DNA of 64,000 bases. Origin: Acinetobacter puyangensis (GTDB taxonomy: Bacteria; Pseudomonadota; Gammaproteobacteria; Pseudomonadales; Moraxellaceae). Under the pieces are notes generated by a model. That model saw only the letters and a program-made list of their open reading frames with translations. It searched no databases and was not told the DNA's origin. Positions 9,344-18,507 of the stretch are shown one piece after another. Both the position numbers and the translations under genes were made by a program. Each line of letters opens with the position of its first letter. The first letter of the stretch is position 1. The stretch spans positions 896,086 through 960,085 of the forward strand of contig NZ_OANT01000001.1 in NCBI RefSeq assembly GCF_900096995.1, read 5' to 3'.

Positions 9344-9670
9344 TCAGGAATTGATTAAATGTGCGTAGCGCACAAGATTGGATAATTTTTGATTTTGTTG
9401 CGGTGCTTTTTTGTAAAGCAGTACAATTTTACCAATTTGTTGAACACTTTGTGCTTGAGTACGCTCAATTAATTCGGCAATGAGTTGATTACGTAACTCA
9501 CGATCTTCTCCGCCAATTTTCACTTTGATAAGCTCATGGTCATTTAATGCGCGTAGGGTTTCTTCAATGACATTATCTGTCAAACCATGGTTGCCAATCA
9601 TGACTACAGGTTGTAAAGAGTGACCAATTTGACGTAAACGCTTACGTTCTTGAATTTTTAATGCAGACAT
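9344..9670 (-). CDS. yhbY: Ribosome assembly RNA-binding protein YhbY (CRM domain)
   Basis: 108-aa single-domain CRM protein. The first 95 residues carry the CRM core: a basic helix (ERKRLRQIGHSLQPVVMIG), the GxxG-like loop IGNHGLTDNV, and the ELIKVKIGG strand. E. coli YhbY associates with pre-50S ribosomal particles. It is divergent from rlmE, another 50S-assembly gene, across a 195-bp gap that should carry both promoters. Confidence 0.93.
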   Translation of the reverse strand: MSALKIQERKRLRQIGHSLQPVVMIGNHGLTDNVIEETLRALNDHELIKVKIGGEDRELRNQLIAELIERTQAQSVQQIGKIVLLYKKAPQQNQKLSNLVRYAHLINS

Positions 9671-9865
9671 TTATTGCAAACCACTTATAAAAACGCTTTA
9701 TTCTAATCTTTTTTTTATGATAAAACTAATCAATCAGATGATTTTATTTTATATTAAGGTTTTCTTTTAAAGAATTTAGGCTTTAAAGCGACAATCACTT
9801 ACTGCAATTGGATTTTTTTTCACGTACAATGTTCAATGTTTTATCGATTTCTTCAATGAACTATC

Positions 9866-10522
9866 ATGGCAACCAAAATTACCAATCAAAAATTATCCAA
9901 AAGTAGTCGAGCCTGGATGCGAGAGCATTTAGATGACCCTTTTGTAAAGAAAGCGCAAAAAGAAGGTTATCGTGCTAGAGCTGCATATAAGTTATTAGAA
10001 ATTCAGGAAAAATATAAGCTGATCAAGCCCGGCATGACAGTCGTTGACTTAGGCGCTGCGCCAGGCAGTTGGTCGCAGATTGCAGGAAAGCTGGTCGGAA
10101 ATAAAGGGCTAGTGATTGCATCAGACATTCTGGAAATGGATGCTTTACCCGATGTCACTTTTTTACAGGGTGATTTCCGTGAGCATGAAGTTTTCGAAAA
10201 ATTGTTAAATATTTTAAATGGACGCAAGGTAGACCTTGTAATTTCCGATATGGCACCCAATACATCAGGTAATAGGGCTGTCGATCAACCACGACAAATT
10301 TATTTATGTGAGCTGGCACTGGATTTTGCACAAAAAGTGCTGGGCCCACATGGACAAATGGTGGTGAAAGTGTTTCAGGGAACTGGATTTGATGAGTTTC
10401 GTAAACAGATGGTGGACGGTTTTGATGTTCTGAAAACTGCAAAACCCGAGGCTTCTCGTGCTAGATCAAAAGAGGTTTTTTTGATTGGACAGGGACGGAA
10501 AAAAGCGTTACAAGCTCAGTAG
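9866..10522 (+). CDS. rlmE: 23S rRNA 2'-O-methyltransferase RlmE (FtsJ/RrmJ)
   Basis: 218-aa SAM-dependent enzyme that methylates the ribose of U2552 in 23S rRNA late in 50S assembly. The Rossmann motif DLGAAPGSWSQ (about 59-69), the catalytic-tetrad region LVISDMAPNTSG with its Asp, and VVKVFQGTGFDEF with the catalytic Lys are all visible. The start ATG gives the family N-terminus rich in Lys and Ser (SKSSRAWMREHLDDPFV). It lies 129 bp upstream of ftsH on the same strand, as in many gamma-proteobacteria. Confidence 0.97.
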   Translation: MATKITNQKLSKSSRAWMREHLDDPFVKKAQKEGYRARAAYKLLEIQEKYKLIKPGMTVVDLGAAPGSWSQIAGKLVGNKGLVIASDILEMDALPDVTFLQGDFREHEVFEKLLNILNGRKVDLVISDMAPNTSGNRAVDQPRQIYLCELALDFAQKVLGPHGQMVVKVFQGTGFDEFRKQMVDGFDVLKTAKPEASRARSKEVFLIGQGRKKALQAQ

Positions 10523-10651
10523 CAAATTGTCTATTTATAGACATGCGAATGAACTGTAAAGCTGATAGAATTTGTGTTTAGCATTTTGGTTAGGTAGAGT
10601 TTTCAGTTTGAAATCACATCTACTCAGTTTAATAAATATGGGAATAATGCT

Positions 10652-12556
10652 TTGAGCGATATCTTCAAGAATGCCGTACTGTGGCTGATTATCATCGGTG
10701 TTCTGATACTAGTCTTTAGTAATTTCAGCGGCCAAAATAAGACTGATACCTTAAATTACTCTCAATTCGTGACGGCTGTTGAAGCGAAACAGATCAAACA
10801 GGTCACAATTGATGGCGAACGTATAACTGGTACCAAAGCGAATGGCACTGAGTTTGAAACGATTCGTCCTGATGTTTTTGATCCACAATTTGTACCAAAC
10901 CTGTTGCAAAACGGTGTAGAGGTTCAAGGCACTGCACCACATCGTCAAGGCTTATTGATGCAATTGTTAATTGCCAGTTTTCCGGTATTGCTGATTATTC
11001 TTCTATTTATGTTTTTTATGCGGAACATGGGTGGCGGTGCTGGCGGTAAAGGCGGACCAATGAGTTTTGGTAAGTCTAAAGCCAAAATGTTACCTGAAGA
11101 TCAAATTAAAGTGACATTTGCCGATGTTGCAGGATGTGATGAAGCCAAACAGGAAGTGGTAGAAATTGTTGATTTCCTAAAAGATCCTACAAAATTTAAA
11201 CGTCTTGGTGCTTCTATTCCTAAAGGCGTATTGATGGTAGGGCCTCCTGGTACAGGTAAAACTTTATTGGCAAAAGCCATTGCTGGTGAAGCAAAAGTTC
11301 CATTCTTCAGTATTTCAGGTTCGGACTTTGTCGAAATGTTTGTCGGTGTGGGTGCATCTCGTGTACGTGACATGTTCGAACAGGCAAAACGCCACGCACC
11401 TTGTATCATCTTTATTGATGAGATTGATGCGGTAGGTCGTCATCGTGGTTCCGGTACAGGCGGTGGTCATGATGAACGTGAACAGACCTTGAACCAAATG
11501 CTGGTAGAAATGGATGGTTTTGAAGGGAATGAAGGAATTATCGTTATTGCTGCGACCAACCGGGCCGATGTATTGGATAAAGCTTTATTGCGTCCGGGAC
11601 GTTTTGACCGTCAAGTGATGGTGGGTCTTCCTGACATTAAAGGTCGTGAACAGATCCTGAATGTTCACCTGAAAAAATTACCGTCTGTGACAGGGGTTGA
11701 TGTTCCTGTTCTGGCACGAGGTACACCAGGTTTTTCTGGTGCGCAACTTGCCAACCTTGTTAATGAAGCAGCATTGTTTGCAGCTCGCCGTAATAAAAAT
11801 ACCGTCGATATGCATGACTTTGAAGATGCAAAAGACAAGATTTATATGGGACCAGAACGTAAATCCATGGTAATCCGTGATGAAGAGCGTCGTGCGACGG
11901 CTTATCATGAATCCGGACATGCGATTGTTGCGGAAATTCTTCCTGGTACAGATCCTGTGCATAAGGTTACTATTATGCCGCGTGGCTGGGCACTGGGTGT
12001 CACTTGGCAGTTGCCAGAACAGGATGCAATCAGCAATTATAAGAACAAAATGCTCAATGAAATTTCGATTTTATTTGGTGGTCGTATTGCTGAAGAAGTT
12101 TTTATTAATCAGCAGTCAACCGGTGCTTCCAACGATTTTGAACGCGCAACCAAAATGGCGCGTGCAATGGTTACCAAATACGGTATGTCGGATAAATTGG
12201 GCGTGATGGTCTATGAAGATGAGAACACACAAGGTTTCTTTGGTAATGTCGGTAATCGTACGATTTCTGAAGCAACCCAGCAGCAAGTGGATAGCGAAAT
12301 TCGACGTATTCTGGATGAGCAATATAAAGTTGCTCGTGACATCATTGAGTCGCATAAAGAGGTTGCCCATGCGATGGTAAAAGCTTTGATGGAATGGGAA
12401 ACCATTGATCGTGATCAAATCCGTGACATCATGGAAGGTCGTGATCCACAGCCACCAAAAGTTTATGTCTCAGATAATCCGGTGCCTTTGGCTGAGGTCA
12501 GTATTTCAACTGATCCAACGACTCCACCACCATTGCCATCTTTGCCTAAAGCTTAA
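10652..12556 (+). CDS. ftsH: ATP-dependent zinc metalloprotease FtsH
   Basis: 634-aa inner-membrane AAA+ protease; in E. coli it degrades sigma-32, LpxC and misassembled membrane proteins. Membrane helices lie at about 7-25 and 103-123 with a periplasmic domain between. Walker A GPPGTGKT is at 197-204, Walker B IFIDEID near 253-259, the second region of homology around 300-320, and the zinc site HESGH at 419-423. The C-terminal tail is Pro-rich. The start is TTG: the in-frame codon gives [11 protein letters not shown], and the nearby ATG codons are out of frame. It coexists here with rpoH and lpxH, whose pathways FtsH controls in other bacteria. Confidence 0.98.
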   Translation: MSDIFKNAVLWLIIIGVLILVFSNFSGQNKTDTLNYSQFVTAVEAKQIKQVTIDGERITGTKANGTEFETIRPDVFDPQFVPNLLQNGVEVQGTAPHRQGLLMQLLIASFPVLLIILLFMFFMRNMGGGAGGKGGPMSFGKSKAKMLPEDQIKVTFADVAGCDEAKQEVVEIVDFLKDPTKFKRLGASIPKGVLMVGPPGTGKTLLAKAIAGEAKVPFFSISGSDFVEMFVGVGASRVRDMFEQAKRHAPCIIFIDEIDAVGRHRGSGTGGGHDEREQTLNQMLVEMDGFEGNEGIIVIAATNRADVLDKALLRPGRFDRQVMVGLPDIKGREQILNVHLKKLPSVTGVDVPVLARGTPGFSGAQLANLVNEAALFAARRNKNTVDMHDFEDAKDKIYMGPERKSMVIRDEERRATAYHESGHAIVAEILPGTDPVHKVTIMPRGWALGVTWQLPEQDAISNYKNKMLNEISILFGGRIAEEVFINQQSTGASNDFERATKMARAMVTKYGMSDKLGVMVYEDENTQGFFGNVGNRTISEATQQQVDSEIRRILDEQYKVARDIIESHKEVAHAMVKALMEWETIDRDQIRDIMEGRDPQPPKVYVSDNPVPLAEVSISTDPTTPPPLPSLPKA

Positions 12557-12562
12557 GATTGT

Positions 12563-12590
12563 AGAAACCACCTTCGGGTGGTTTTATTTT
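12563..12590 (+). terminator. Terminator of ftsH
   Basis: AAACCACC and GGTGGTTT arms close a TTCG tetraloop, followed by a T-rich tract. It also marks the end of the small disrupted gene read from the other strand. Confidence 0.92.
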
Positions 12591-12765
12591 GTAAATTTGA
12601 AAACTTCGGAGTGTAAATAAATAACAATAAATCCGATTGCTAGATAAAAAGATAGGCCTACAAAATTGATATTTGGTGAAAAGGTAAATAGTGATTTAAA
12701 ACATCAATTGCGACCCAAATAGAGGTAATACATAGAAAGGCGATAAAATAACGTTGATAAATCAT
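12584..12765 (-). pseudogene. Possible frameshifted small two-helix membrane protein
   Basis: An ATG at 12765 opens a 35-codon frame with one hydrophobic helix (YFIAFLCITSIWVAIDV) ending at a TAG at 12658-12660. A second frame, overlapping it, continues with another hydrophobic helix (FVGLSFYLAIGFIVIYL) to a TAA at 12584-12586, beside the ftsH terminator. Joined by a one-base shift near 12675-12690, the two give a coherent protein of about 60 aa with two membrane helices. There is no good ribosome-binding site. It could be a decayed gene, a sequencing error or chance. The rest of the 300-bp ftsH-folP gap shows only a folP promoter candidate (TACAAT at 12824-12829). Confidence 0.35.
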
Positions 12766-12859
12766 TATAAATGGCCATTCAATAAGTTTTATAAATTGTA
12801 CGCTTGTAAATACAAAAATGAGTACAATAGCATTGTATCAGCTAGGATTTTTACCAATC

Positions 12860-13711
12860 ATGCATTTAATCCCATTGCCATCAAAAGTTTTAAATTGTGG
12901 AAAACAACAATTGGATTTATCCGTACCTCATATTATGGGTATTCTGAATGTCACGCCGGATTCTTTTAGTGATGGTGGATTGTATTATAATAAAAATCAG
13001 GCCATAGAATATGCCTTGCGCATGATTGAAGATGGAGCCAGCATTATTGATATTGGTGGTGAGTCAACTCGTCCACATGCGGCTGTGGTATCTATTGAGG
13101 AGGAATTACAGCGCGTAGTGCCTGTGGTTGAGGAATTGGCGAAACATGATATGGTTTTGTCGATTGATACCAGTCAGCCGGAGGTGATGAAAGCAGCAGT
13201 ACAAGCTGGCGCACATATCTGGAATGATGTCCGGGCATTAAAACGTCCACAGGCTTTAGAGACTGCGGCAGAACTGGATATTCCTGTGGTGTTGATGCAT
13301 ATGCGTGGCGAACCAGATACTATGAATAATCTGGCAAATTATGATCATGTGACTTTGGAAGTAAAGCATGAACTACTGCACAAAATTGAACAAGCATTGG
13401 CAGTGGGTATTCAAGCCAAAAATATTATCATTGATCCCGGCTTTGGTTTTGCCAAAAATGCCAGTCAAAATTTAACATTATTGCGCGAATTATGGCAGCT
13501 CAATGTATTAGGCTATCCGATTCTATCGGCTCTGTCGCGTAAACGCTTTATCGGTGAGGTATTAGATGGTGCAGCACCGATGGATCGTGATATTGCGAGT
13601 GTTGCAGGACATTTGTTCTCAATTCAGCAAGGTGCATCAATTGTCCGCACGCACAATGTCAAAGCCACAGCAGATGCGATTAAAATGTGGCAAGCAATAC
13701 AAACCGTCTAA
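12860..13711 (+). CDS. folP: Dihydropteroate synthase FolP
   Basis: 283-aa TIM-barrel enzyme that joins p-aminobenzoate to hydroxymethyl-dihydropterin pyrophosphate in folate synthesis; it is the sulfonamide target. The signature motifs are GILNVTPDSFSDGG near the N-terminus, DIGGESTRPHA, IDTSQPEVM, and IIDPGFGFAKN in the second half. I chose the ATG at 12860, with AGGA about 12 nt upstream. An earlier ATG at 12818 lacks a binding site and lies upstream of the -10-like hexamer TACAAT, so it may not be in the transcript. Confidence 0.96.
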   Translation: MHLIPLPSKVLNCGKQQLDLSVPHIMGILNVTPDSFSDGGLYYNKNQAIEYALRMIEDGASIIDIGGESTRPHAAVVSIEEELQRVVPVVEELAKHDMVLSIDTSQPEVMKAAVQAGAHIWNDVRALKRPQALETAAELDIPVVLMHMRGEPDTMNNLANYDHVTLEVKHELLHKIEQALAVGIQAKNIIIDPGFGFAKNASQNLTLLRELWQLNVLGYPILSALSRKRFIGEVLDGAAPMDRDIASVAGHLFSIQQGASIVRTHNVKATADAIKMWQAIQTV

Positions 13712-13788
13712 ATGAACAAAGACCTACTCAATTAGAAAATCGAGTGAGTGACAAATGATGATGACCAAAATGTTTAGGCGAAAAATAC

Positions 13789-14100
13789 ATGAATGATAAT
13801 CTATTGCTACCGATGTATGAAGATGATTATTATGCTGATGATTTAGTGGATCAAATCAAAACAGTGTTGATTGATTTCTCGTTGCGTGTGCAGAAAACGA
13901 CGAAGCCAGAAGATATTTATAGCTTTGCCAATGAGGCTGTACAAAAGATCAATCGCTTAAAGCCTTTATTTGAAGAAAGGGAATGTGCCATTGATGATGT
14001 TGCTGCCGATTATATTGCCGAAGCGATGCTAATGATTGTTCAAGATTCTGGATATTTTGATTTTGACATACAGGAATTGATGGCATACAAGGAATTTTAA
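13789..14100 (+). CDS. Small acidic protein, probably DUF5713 family
   Basis: 103-aa protein with the MYEDDYYADDLVDQIK start and the helix-rich body seen in DUF5713 proteins. It is very acidic and lacks Cys, signal peptide and membrane segments. Function is unknown. It follows folP by 77 bp and precedes the YqfO-like gene by 33 bp on the same strand, so the three may be cotranscribed. The DUF assignment is from remembered sequence pattern, not a search. Confidence 0.7.
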   Translation: MNDNLLLPMYEDDYYADDLVDQIKTVLIDFSLRVQKTTKPEDIYSFANEAVQKINRLKPLFEERECAIDDVAADYIAEAMLMIVQDSGYFDFDIQELMAYKEF

Positions 14101-14133
14101 TTGTTGCTGTTTAGACGCAGGGGTTAGGATCTG

Positions 14134-14445
14134 ATGCTAAAACTGATTTACTATGTACCGGAATCACATCTTGAAACCACTAAAACTGCGATCTTTCAAG
14201 CGGGTGCAGGTGGTATCGGAGATTATCGCGAATGTGCATGGCAAGTAAAAGGAATTGGACAATTCAAGCCGATTAATCAGGCAACACCATTTATTGGTGA
14301 AGTCGGAAAACTGGAATGCGTGGAAGAATGGCGGGTAGAAACGATTGTGAATGAACACAGTGCGCTTGCTGTAAAACAAGCTCTTCAACATAGTCATCCT
14401 TATGAAGAGCCTGCTTTTGAATTTATTCAAATAATCGACATTTAA
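14134..14445 (+). CDS. YqfO/CutA-like domain protein (free-standing insert domain of NIF3 family)
   Basis: 103-aa protein corresponding to the small alpha/beta domain that is inserted in longer NIF3-like proteins such as Bacillus YqfO. Motifs seen are KLIYYVPESHLE, FQAGAGGIGDYREC, the FIGEVGKLE strand, and the C-terminal HPYEEPAFEFIQI, which is highly conserved in the family. The metal-binding NIF3 halves are absent, so this is the stand-alone form. These domains form trimers like PII/CutA; no reaction is known. The start is supported by AGGA 6 nt upstream. It converges on the enoyl-CoA hydratase gene with 11 bp between stops. Confidence 0.8.
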   Translation: MLKLIYYVPESHLETTKTAIFQAGAGGIGDYRECAWQVKGIGQFKPINQATPFIGEVGKLECVEEWRVETIVNEHSALAVKQALQHSHPYEEPAFEFIQIIDI

Positions 14446-14456
14446 TTGTTTCAATG

Positions 14457-15260
14457 TTAATTGAATTGGGAAAAATCAGGTTTACGTTTTTGTTTAAATG
14501 CAGTCAGTGCTTCTAGCATTTCAGGGGACTGTACCCGCTGCATAAAGATTCTGGCTTCATGATCAATCCATTCTACAATCTCATCAAGATTGGCTTTCAT
14601 TAATGCTTTCGCCTGTTTAAGCGATGCTAATGGAAGCTGTGCCAGATGTTGTGCTGTTTGTTCTGCTTGTAGATAGGCATCTTCACTAATCTGTGAAATT
14701 AATCGGGCTTGTAAGGCTGTTTGTGCATCAAATTTACGGGCGGAAAGTAATAGATCTGCTGCCAGTAAATAACCTGCCTGTTGCTGTAATAATTTGCTTG
14801 AACAGCCTTCAGGGGATAAGCCTAGACTGGTAAACGGAAACTGGAAAATACTCTTTTCATCAGCATAGACAAAGTCGGCATGTAAAAGTAAAGTTGCGCC
14901 AATACCAATTGCAACGCCTTTTACCGCAATAATCAGTGGTTTGGAAAATTTGGCTGCGGCTTGTAACAGTAAAAATGAGGGATGAAGCGTATCGCTGGTA
15001 GCAGCTTGAGTATTGTTGATGTTTTTGGCAAAGTCCTGCATATCATTTCCGGCACTAAAATCTGCATTAGCACCACGTAAAATGACACTTGTTACTTCGT
15101 TTGCAGCATCAGCCTGATATAATGCCTGCTCGATTGCAAGGTATAATTCACCATATATTGCATTTTTGGCTTCAGGGCGATCAATTGCTAAGGTTAAAAT
15201 TCCATTTTGTAATTGCGCATGAAGATGGGGAATTTGAGTATTTAAACAATCTAAGCTCAT
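14457..15260 (-). CDS. Enoyl-CoA hydratase/isomerase family protein
   Basis: 267-aa crotonase-fold protein. The oxyanion-hole motifs are ADFSAGNDMQDF (about 66-77) and the VKGVAIGIGATLLLHADFVYA helix. Where classical hydratases carry Glu, the second region reads FPFTSLGLSPEGCSSKLL, and the Glu in PEGC is the likely acid/base, as in delta3-delta2 isomerase-like and PaaG-like members. Substrate is not predictable. It is divergent from the nadM-like gene, with 95 bp between. Confidence 0.88.
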   Translation of the reverse strand: MSLDCLNTQIPHLHAQLQNGILTLAIDRPEAKNAIYGELYLAIEQALYQADAANEVTSVILRGANADFSAGNDMQDFAKNINNTQAATSDTLHPSFLLLQAAAKFSKPLIIAVKGVAIGIGATLLLHADFVYADEKSIFQFPFTSLGLSPEGCSSKLLQQQAGYLLAADLLLSARKFDAQTALQARLISQISEDAYLQAEQTAQHLAQLPLASLKQAKALMKANLDEIVEWIDHEARIFMQRVQSPEMLEALTAFKQKRKPDFSQFN

Positions 15261-15355
15261 TTTTTCTATCCAAGAGGAAATATCATGGGTTTAAGGTGAG
15301 TATAGTTTTAGCAAAGTTTGAGAAAACTGTACAGTTCACACAAATGGAAGAGCTT

Positions 15356-15946
15356 ATGTTAGGCATACAAAAAAAGTTTGATTATCTCGTGTTTATTGGG
15401 CGTTTTCAGCCTTTTCACTTTGCACATAAGGAAGTGATTGATATTGCATTTGACATGAGTAAAAACGTTATTCTGGTTTTAGGTTCTGCACAAAACGAAC
15501 GTACCATTAAAAATCCATTTTCCATTGCGGAACGTGAACAGATGATTCTGGGGAATTTTAATGTTGATCAGCAACGGCATTTATTCTTTGTTCCGATTAT
15601 TGACTTATATAATGATAAAAAATGGGTAAAGGCAGTGACAGACGGGGTGACAGCGGTGACAGGAGAGGGGCACAAAGTCGGCTTAATTGGTCATTTTAAG
15701 GATGAAAGCTCGTATTATTTGAGATTATTTCCAGAATGGGAATTGGTGGAACTGGATAATCTAAAAAATGCTTTATCTGCTACACCGTTACGGGAGAAAT
15801 ATTATCGAGGGGAGATTGATCGTGAACATTTTCCTGATAATGTACAGCAATTCTTACAACAATTTAAAAATAGCGAATGGTATCCGAAGCTACAACAATA
15901 TTATTTAAAGCGGGATTTGTCCGTTGTGAATCAACAAGAAGCCTAG
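15356..15946 (+). CDS. nadM: NadM-type nicotinamide-nucleotide adenylyltransferase
   Basis: 196-aa nucleotidyltransferase with the archaeal/NadM-type signature: GRFQPFHFAHKEVI (ATP-binding HxxH variant) near the N-terminus, GSAQNERTIKNPFSIAERE, and the second nucleotide motif SATPLREKYYRG. Family members join ATP with NMN to give NAD+. In Synechocystis and Francisella the same domain is fused to a Nudix hydrolase; here the Nudix part is missing and the protein ends soon after the transferase fold. The ATG at 15356 has GGAAG 5 nt upstream; the frame is open far upstream but that overlaps the divergent hydratase gene. Its stop overlaps the bcp stop by 4 bp. Confidence 0.8.
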   Translation: MLGIQKKFDYLVFIGRFQPFHFAHKEVIDIAFDMSKNVILVLGSAQNERTIKNPFSIAEREQMILGNFNVDQQRHLFFVPIIDLYNDKKWVKAVTDGVTAVTGEGHKVGLIGHFKDESSYYLRLFPEWELVELDNLKNALSATPLREKYYRGEIDREHFPDNVQQFLQQFKNSEWYPKLQQYYLKRDLSVVNQQEA

Positions 15947-16416
15947 GCTTCTTGTGGTTGTAATTTTTTAATTTCTGCCAAAACGATTTCGGCATGACCA
16001 GCAGCTTTGACTTTACGGAAACTTTTGACCAATTTGCCTTGATGGAAAATAAAAGTAGAGCGTTCTATGCCCATTACTTTTTTCCCATACATATTTTTCT
16101 CTTTAATCACATCAAAATGTTGACAGAGTTTTTCATCTGGATCACTGATTAAAGTGAAATTAATGCCTTGTTTTTCGATAAAACGTTCATGACTTTTGAG
16201 GGAGTCACGCGATATGCCCACAACTTGGATATTCAATGCTTTAAATTCATCATTAAACTGCGTAAATTCATTGGCTTGTGTGGTGCAGCCCGGCGTTGAA
16301 TCTTTTGGATAAAAATAAAGGACAAGCCAATTCTGATTGAGTTGACTCAGATTGATATCGCCCTGAGTTGAAGACAAATTAAAGTCAGGTAAGCGAATAT
16401 CTTGTTGTGTATCCAT
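15943..16416 (-). CDS. bcp: Thioredoxin-dependent peroxiredoxin Bcp (PrxQ)
   Basis: 157-aa AhpC/TSA-fold peroxidase that reduces hydrogen and organic peroxides. The peroxidatic Cys lies in FYPKDSTPGCTTQANEF, about residue 44; the usual resolving Cys five residues later is not present (TTQAN). This suggests the one-Cys or distant-resolving form; another Cys occurs at LCQHFDV. It is probably cytoplasmic, with no signal peptide. It lies 20 bp after the small periplasmic protein gene and is likely cotranscribed with it. Confidence 0.93.
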   Translation of the reverse strand: MDTQQDIRLPDFNLSSTQGDINLSQLNQNWLVLYFYPKDSTPGCTTQANEFTQFNDEFKALNIQVVGISRDSLKSHERFIEKQGINFTLISDPDEKLCQHFDVIKEKNMYGKKVMGIERSTFIFHQGKLVKSFRKVKAAGHAEIVLAEIKKLQPQEA

Positions 16417-16436
16417 TATTTTTATCCTTGTAAAAG

Positions 16437-16898
16437 TTAATTTTTCGCAGCAGCTTGTGCTTGCTGAGTTAATTTAGTTAATTTTTGATCCAATGCTGTA
16501 CCTACACATTTTTTGATACTATCACCCTGCTTTTTCATCAAAGAAACTTGCAGTTGTTCAAATTTGGTTTTGTTTTTTGCATTGGCTGCACTTTGTAATT
16601 CCCAAGTTTCTGCTGTAGTGACTTGTCCTTCAGCGGTGACGCTACATGAGCAAAGCTTATTTACATCAGCTTGTGTCAATGCTTTACTGCTAACGGCTGT
16701 TTTATATTTAACGCTACAGGCTTTCACTAATCCACCACGAATATCCGAGCTTTTGGCCGCAGTTTCCAGACTTTTTTGATATTCAGCTTTTAATGCTTCA
16801 AATTCTGCTTGTGAACTTTTGGCATCTGCTGCAAAAGCAGCTGAACCGAACAGGGTAGAACAGGCAATAAGAGTTGCGGTAAGTAATTTGATATTCAT
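16437..16898 (-). CDS. Small periplasmic helical protein of unknown function
   Basis: 153 aa, with a clear Sec signal (KLLTATLIACSTLFGSAAFA, cleavage after AFA near residue 23). The mature part is Lys/Ala/Gln-rich and helical. It contains four Cys (KACSVKY, LCSCSV, KKCVG), including a CxC pair. I do not recognise a named family; similar small proteins occur in Acinetobacter genomes. Placed between queC and bcp with short gaps. A redox or metal role is only a guess from the Cys pattern and the bcp neighbour. Confidence 0.7.
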   Translation of the reverse strand: MNIKLLTATLIACSTLFGSAAFAADAKSSQAEFEALKAEYQKSLETAAKSSDIRGGLVKACSVKYKTAVSSKALTQADVNKLCSCSVTAEGQVTTAETWELQSAANAKNKTKFEQLQVSLMKKQGDSIKKCVGTALDQKLTKLTQQAQAAAKN

Positions 16899-16921
16899 AA
16901 TATTTTGTCAGTTCCTAAAAA

Positions 16922-17590
16922 TCACATGATATAACGTGTTGGATCAGTAACATTTGCTTCGACAAAGCCTTGATGACGTAATCGGCAGCTATCACATTTC
17001 CCACAAGCCCGGCCCTGATCGTCGGCTTGATAACACGATACGGTTTGGGAGTAGTCTAACCCATGTTTTAATCCGAGCTGTATGATATTCGCTTTGGATA
17101 AATGTAACAGAGGTGTTTCAATTTTAATGGGATGACCTTCGATGCCGGCTTTTGTTGCTAAATTTGCCATTTTGGTAAAGGCATCGATATATTCGGGACG
17201 ACAATCGGGATAACCGGAATAATCTACTGCATTCACGCCAATGACAATGGCTTCGGCCTCTTTGACTTCGGCCAGTGCCAGCGCATAAGATAAAAAGATA
17301 GTATTGCGTGCAGGGACATAGGTAATCGGAATACCATCTTCTAATTGTTCCGGCACATCCAGATTGTGATCGGTAAGGGCAGATCCGCCGATATTACCTA
17401 GATCGATATTGATAATACGATGCTCAAGCGCAAATTGTTGTGCCAAGGTTTGCGCCGCTTTGAGTTCACTGGTCGAGCGTTGACCATACATAAAGCTAAT
17501 CGCATAACAATCATACTGTGCAGCGGCCCATGCCAGACACGTACTGGAATCTAAACCACCTGATAATAAAACAACAGCTTTAGGGCGCAT
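16922..17590 (-). CDS. queC: 7-cyano-7-deazaguanine synthase QueC
   Basis: 222-aa enzyme converting carboxy-deazaguanine to preQ0 in queuosine synthesis. The PP-loop ATP motif [14 protein letters not shown] is at 8-21. The C-terminal zinc site has Cys ligands in [18 protein letters not shown]. Length is normal. It follows queE by 95 bp on the same strand; the gap holds a short CACATCTT/AAGATGTG palindrome but no T-run. Confidence 0.97.
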   Translation of the reverse strand: MRPKAVVLLSGGLDSSTCLAWAAAQYDCYAISFMYGQRSTSELKAAQTLAQQFALEHRIINIDLGNIGGSALTDHNLDVPEQLEDGIPITYVPARNTIFLSYALALAEVKEAEAIVIGVNAVDYSGYPDCRPEYIDAFTKMANLATKAGIEGHPIKIETPLLHLSKANIIQLGLKHGLDYSQTVSCYQADDQGRACGKCDSCRLRHQGFVEANVTDPTRYIM

Positions 17591-17685
17591 GGAACAAACC
17601 TATATCAAAAATTGCAGCGCTTGAATTTTATCACAGTCACATCTTAAAGATGTGCGAACTTGATATGTGTAGGATAAAAATCGAT

Positions 17686-18390
17686 CTAACGACCTTTTTC
17701 ATCCTGCCAAAGTAATTTATGTAATTGCAGTTGAAATTTAACAGGGAGGTGGTCTTGTAAAATCCATCCGGCAAGTTGGCGGGCAAACGCAGGTAATCTA
17801 ACATCACCTTCAATGGCAAAAGCCGGAGAAAACCATACTGTACCCACTTTTTCGGCCAATTGGTGCTCTGCAAGAAAATCTTTTGCCCATAAATAATCTT
17901 CTTGATCGCTAATGACGAATTTGATTTGATCATGGCATGTAAGATGCTGATAGTTTTCAATCAGGTTGCGCTGTTCTTCGCCACTAGAAGGGGTTTTTAC
18001 GTCGACAATACGGGACACACGTGTATCAACCCGGGAAATATCCAGCGCACCGCTGGTTTCCAGAGAAACATGATAACCTTCATCACATAAAGTTTTTAAT
18101 AGAATAAGGCAATTGGGTTGTGCTAGGGGTTCACCGCCTGTAACGCAGACAAATTTTGCTTGATAAGAAGCGATTTGCTGATAAATGTCTGCAAGTGTAA
18201 TGCGTTTGCCGCCTTCAAAAGAATAGGTGGTATCACAATAATTGCAGCGTAAAGGACATCCAGTTAATCGAACAAAAACCGTCGGACTGCCGGCTTCATT
18301 TGCTTCGCCTTGCAGAGAATAAAAGATTTCGGTAATTTTTAGACCTGCGGCAGGATCGGTAACAGGAATAAACTGGTTGCGCATAGACAC
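17686..18390 (-). CDS. queE: 7-carboxy-7-deazaguanine synthase QueE
   Basis: 234-aa radical SAM enzyme that makes carboxy-deazaguanine. The iron-sulfur motif is CPLRCNYCDT (CxxxCxxC, Cys45/49/52). The SAM region is VTGGEPLAQ near residue 84. The N-terminus (ITEIFYSLQGEANEAG) matches the family substrate-binding strand. With queC it provides two steps of preQ0 synthesis; queD and the later genes are not in the window. Confidence 0.96.
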   Translation of the reverse strand: MSMRNQFIPVTDPAAGLKITEIFYSLQGEANEAGSPTVFVRLTGCPLRCNYCDTTYSFEGGKRITLADIYQQIASYQAKFVCVTGGEPLAQPNCLILLKTLCDEGYHVSLETSGALDISRVDTRVSRIVDVKTPSSGEEQRNLIENYQHLTCHDQIKFVISDQEDYLWAKDFLAEHQLAEKVGTVWFSPAFAIEGDVRLPAFARQLAGWILQDHLPVKFQLQLHKLLWQDEKGR

Positions 18391-18442
18391 AAATAAAATA
18401 TCAAGCAGAAATAGAAGGTCGATGATTTTACCTTAAATTAAA

Positions 18443-18485
18443 TAAAAAAGCCCTCTACATTTTATGTGAGGGCTTCTTTTTTATT
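18443..18485 (-). terminator. Terminator of dapD
   Basis: The stem GAAGCCCTCACAT / ATGTAGAGGGCTT is followed by T6 on the minus strand, just past the dapD stop codon. Confidence 0.92.
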
Positions 18486-18507
18486 TTGGTCAATACCGCT
18501 TTATGAC

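Noticed and set aside
15089..15355. An upstream extension of the nadM-like frame
   Set aside because: It lies mostly inside the divergent enoyl-CoA hydratase gene, and the ATG at 15356 has its own binding site and begins the family N-terminus.
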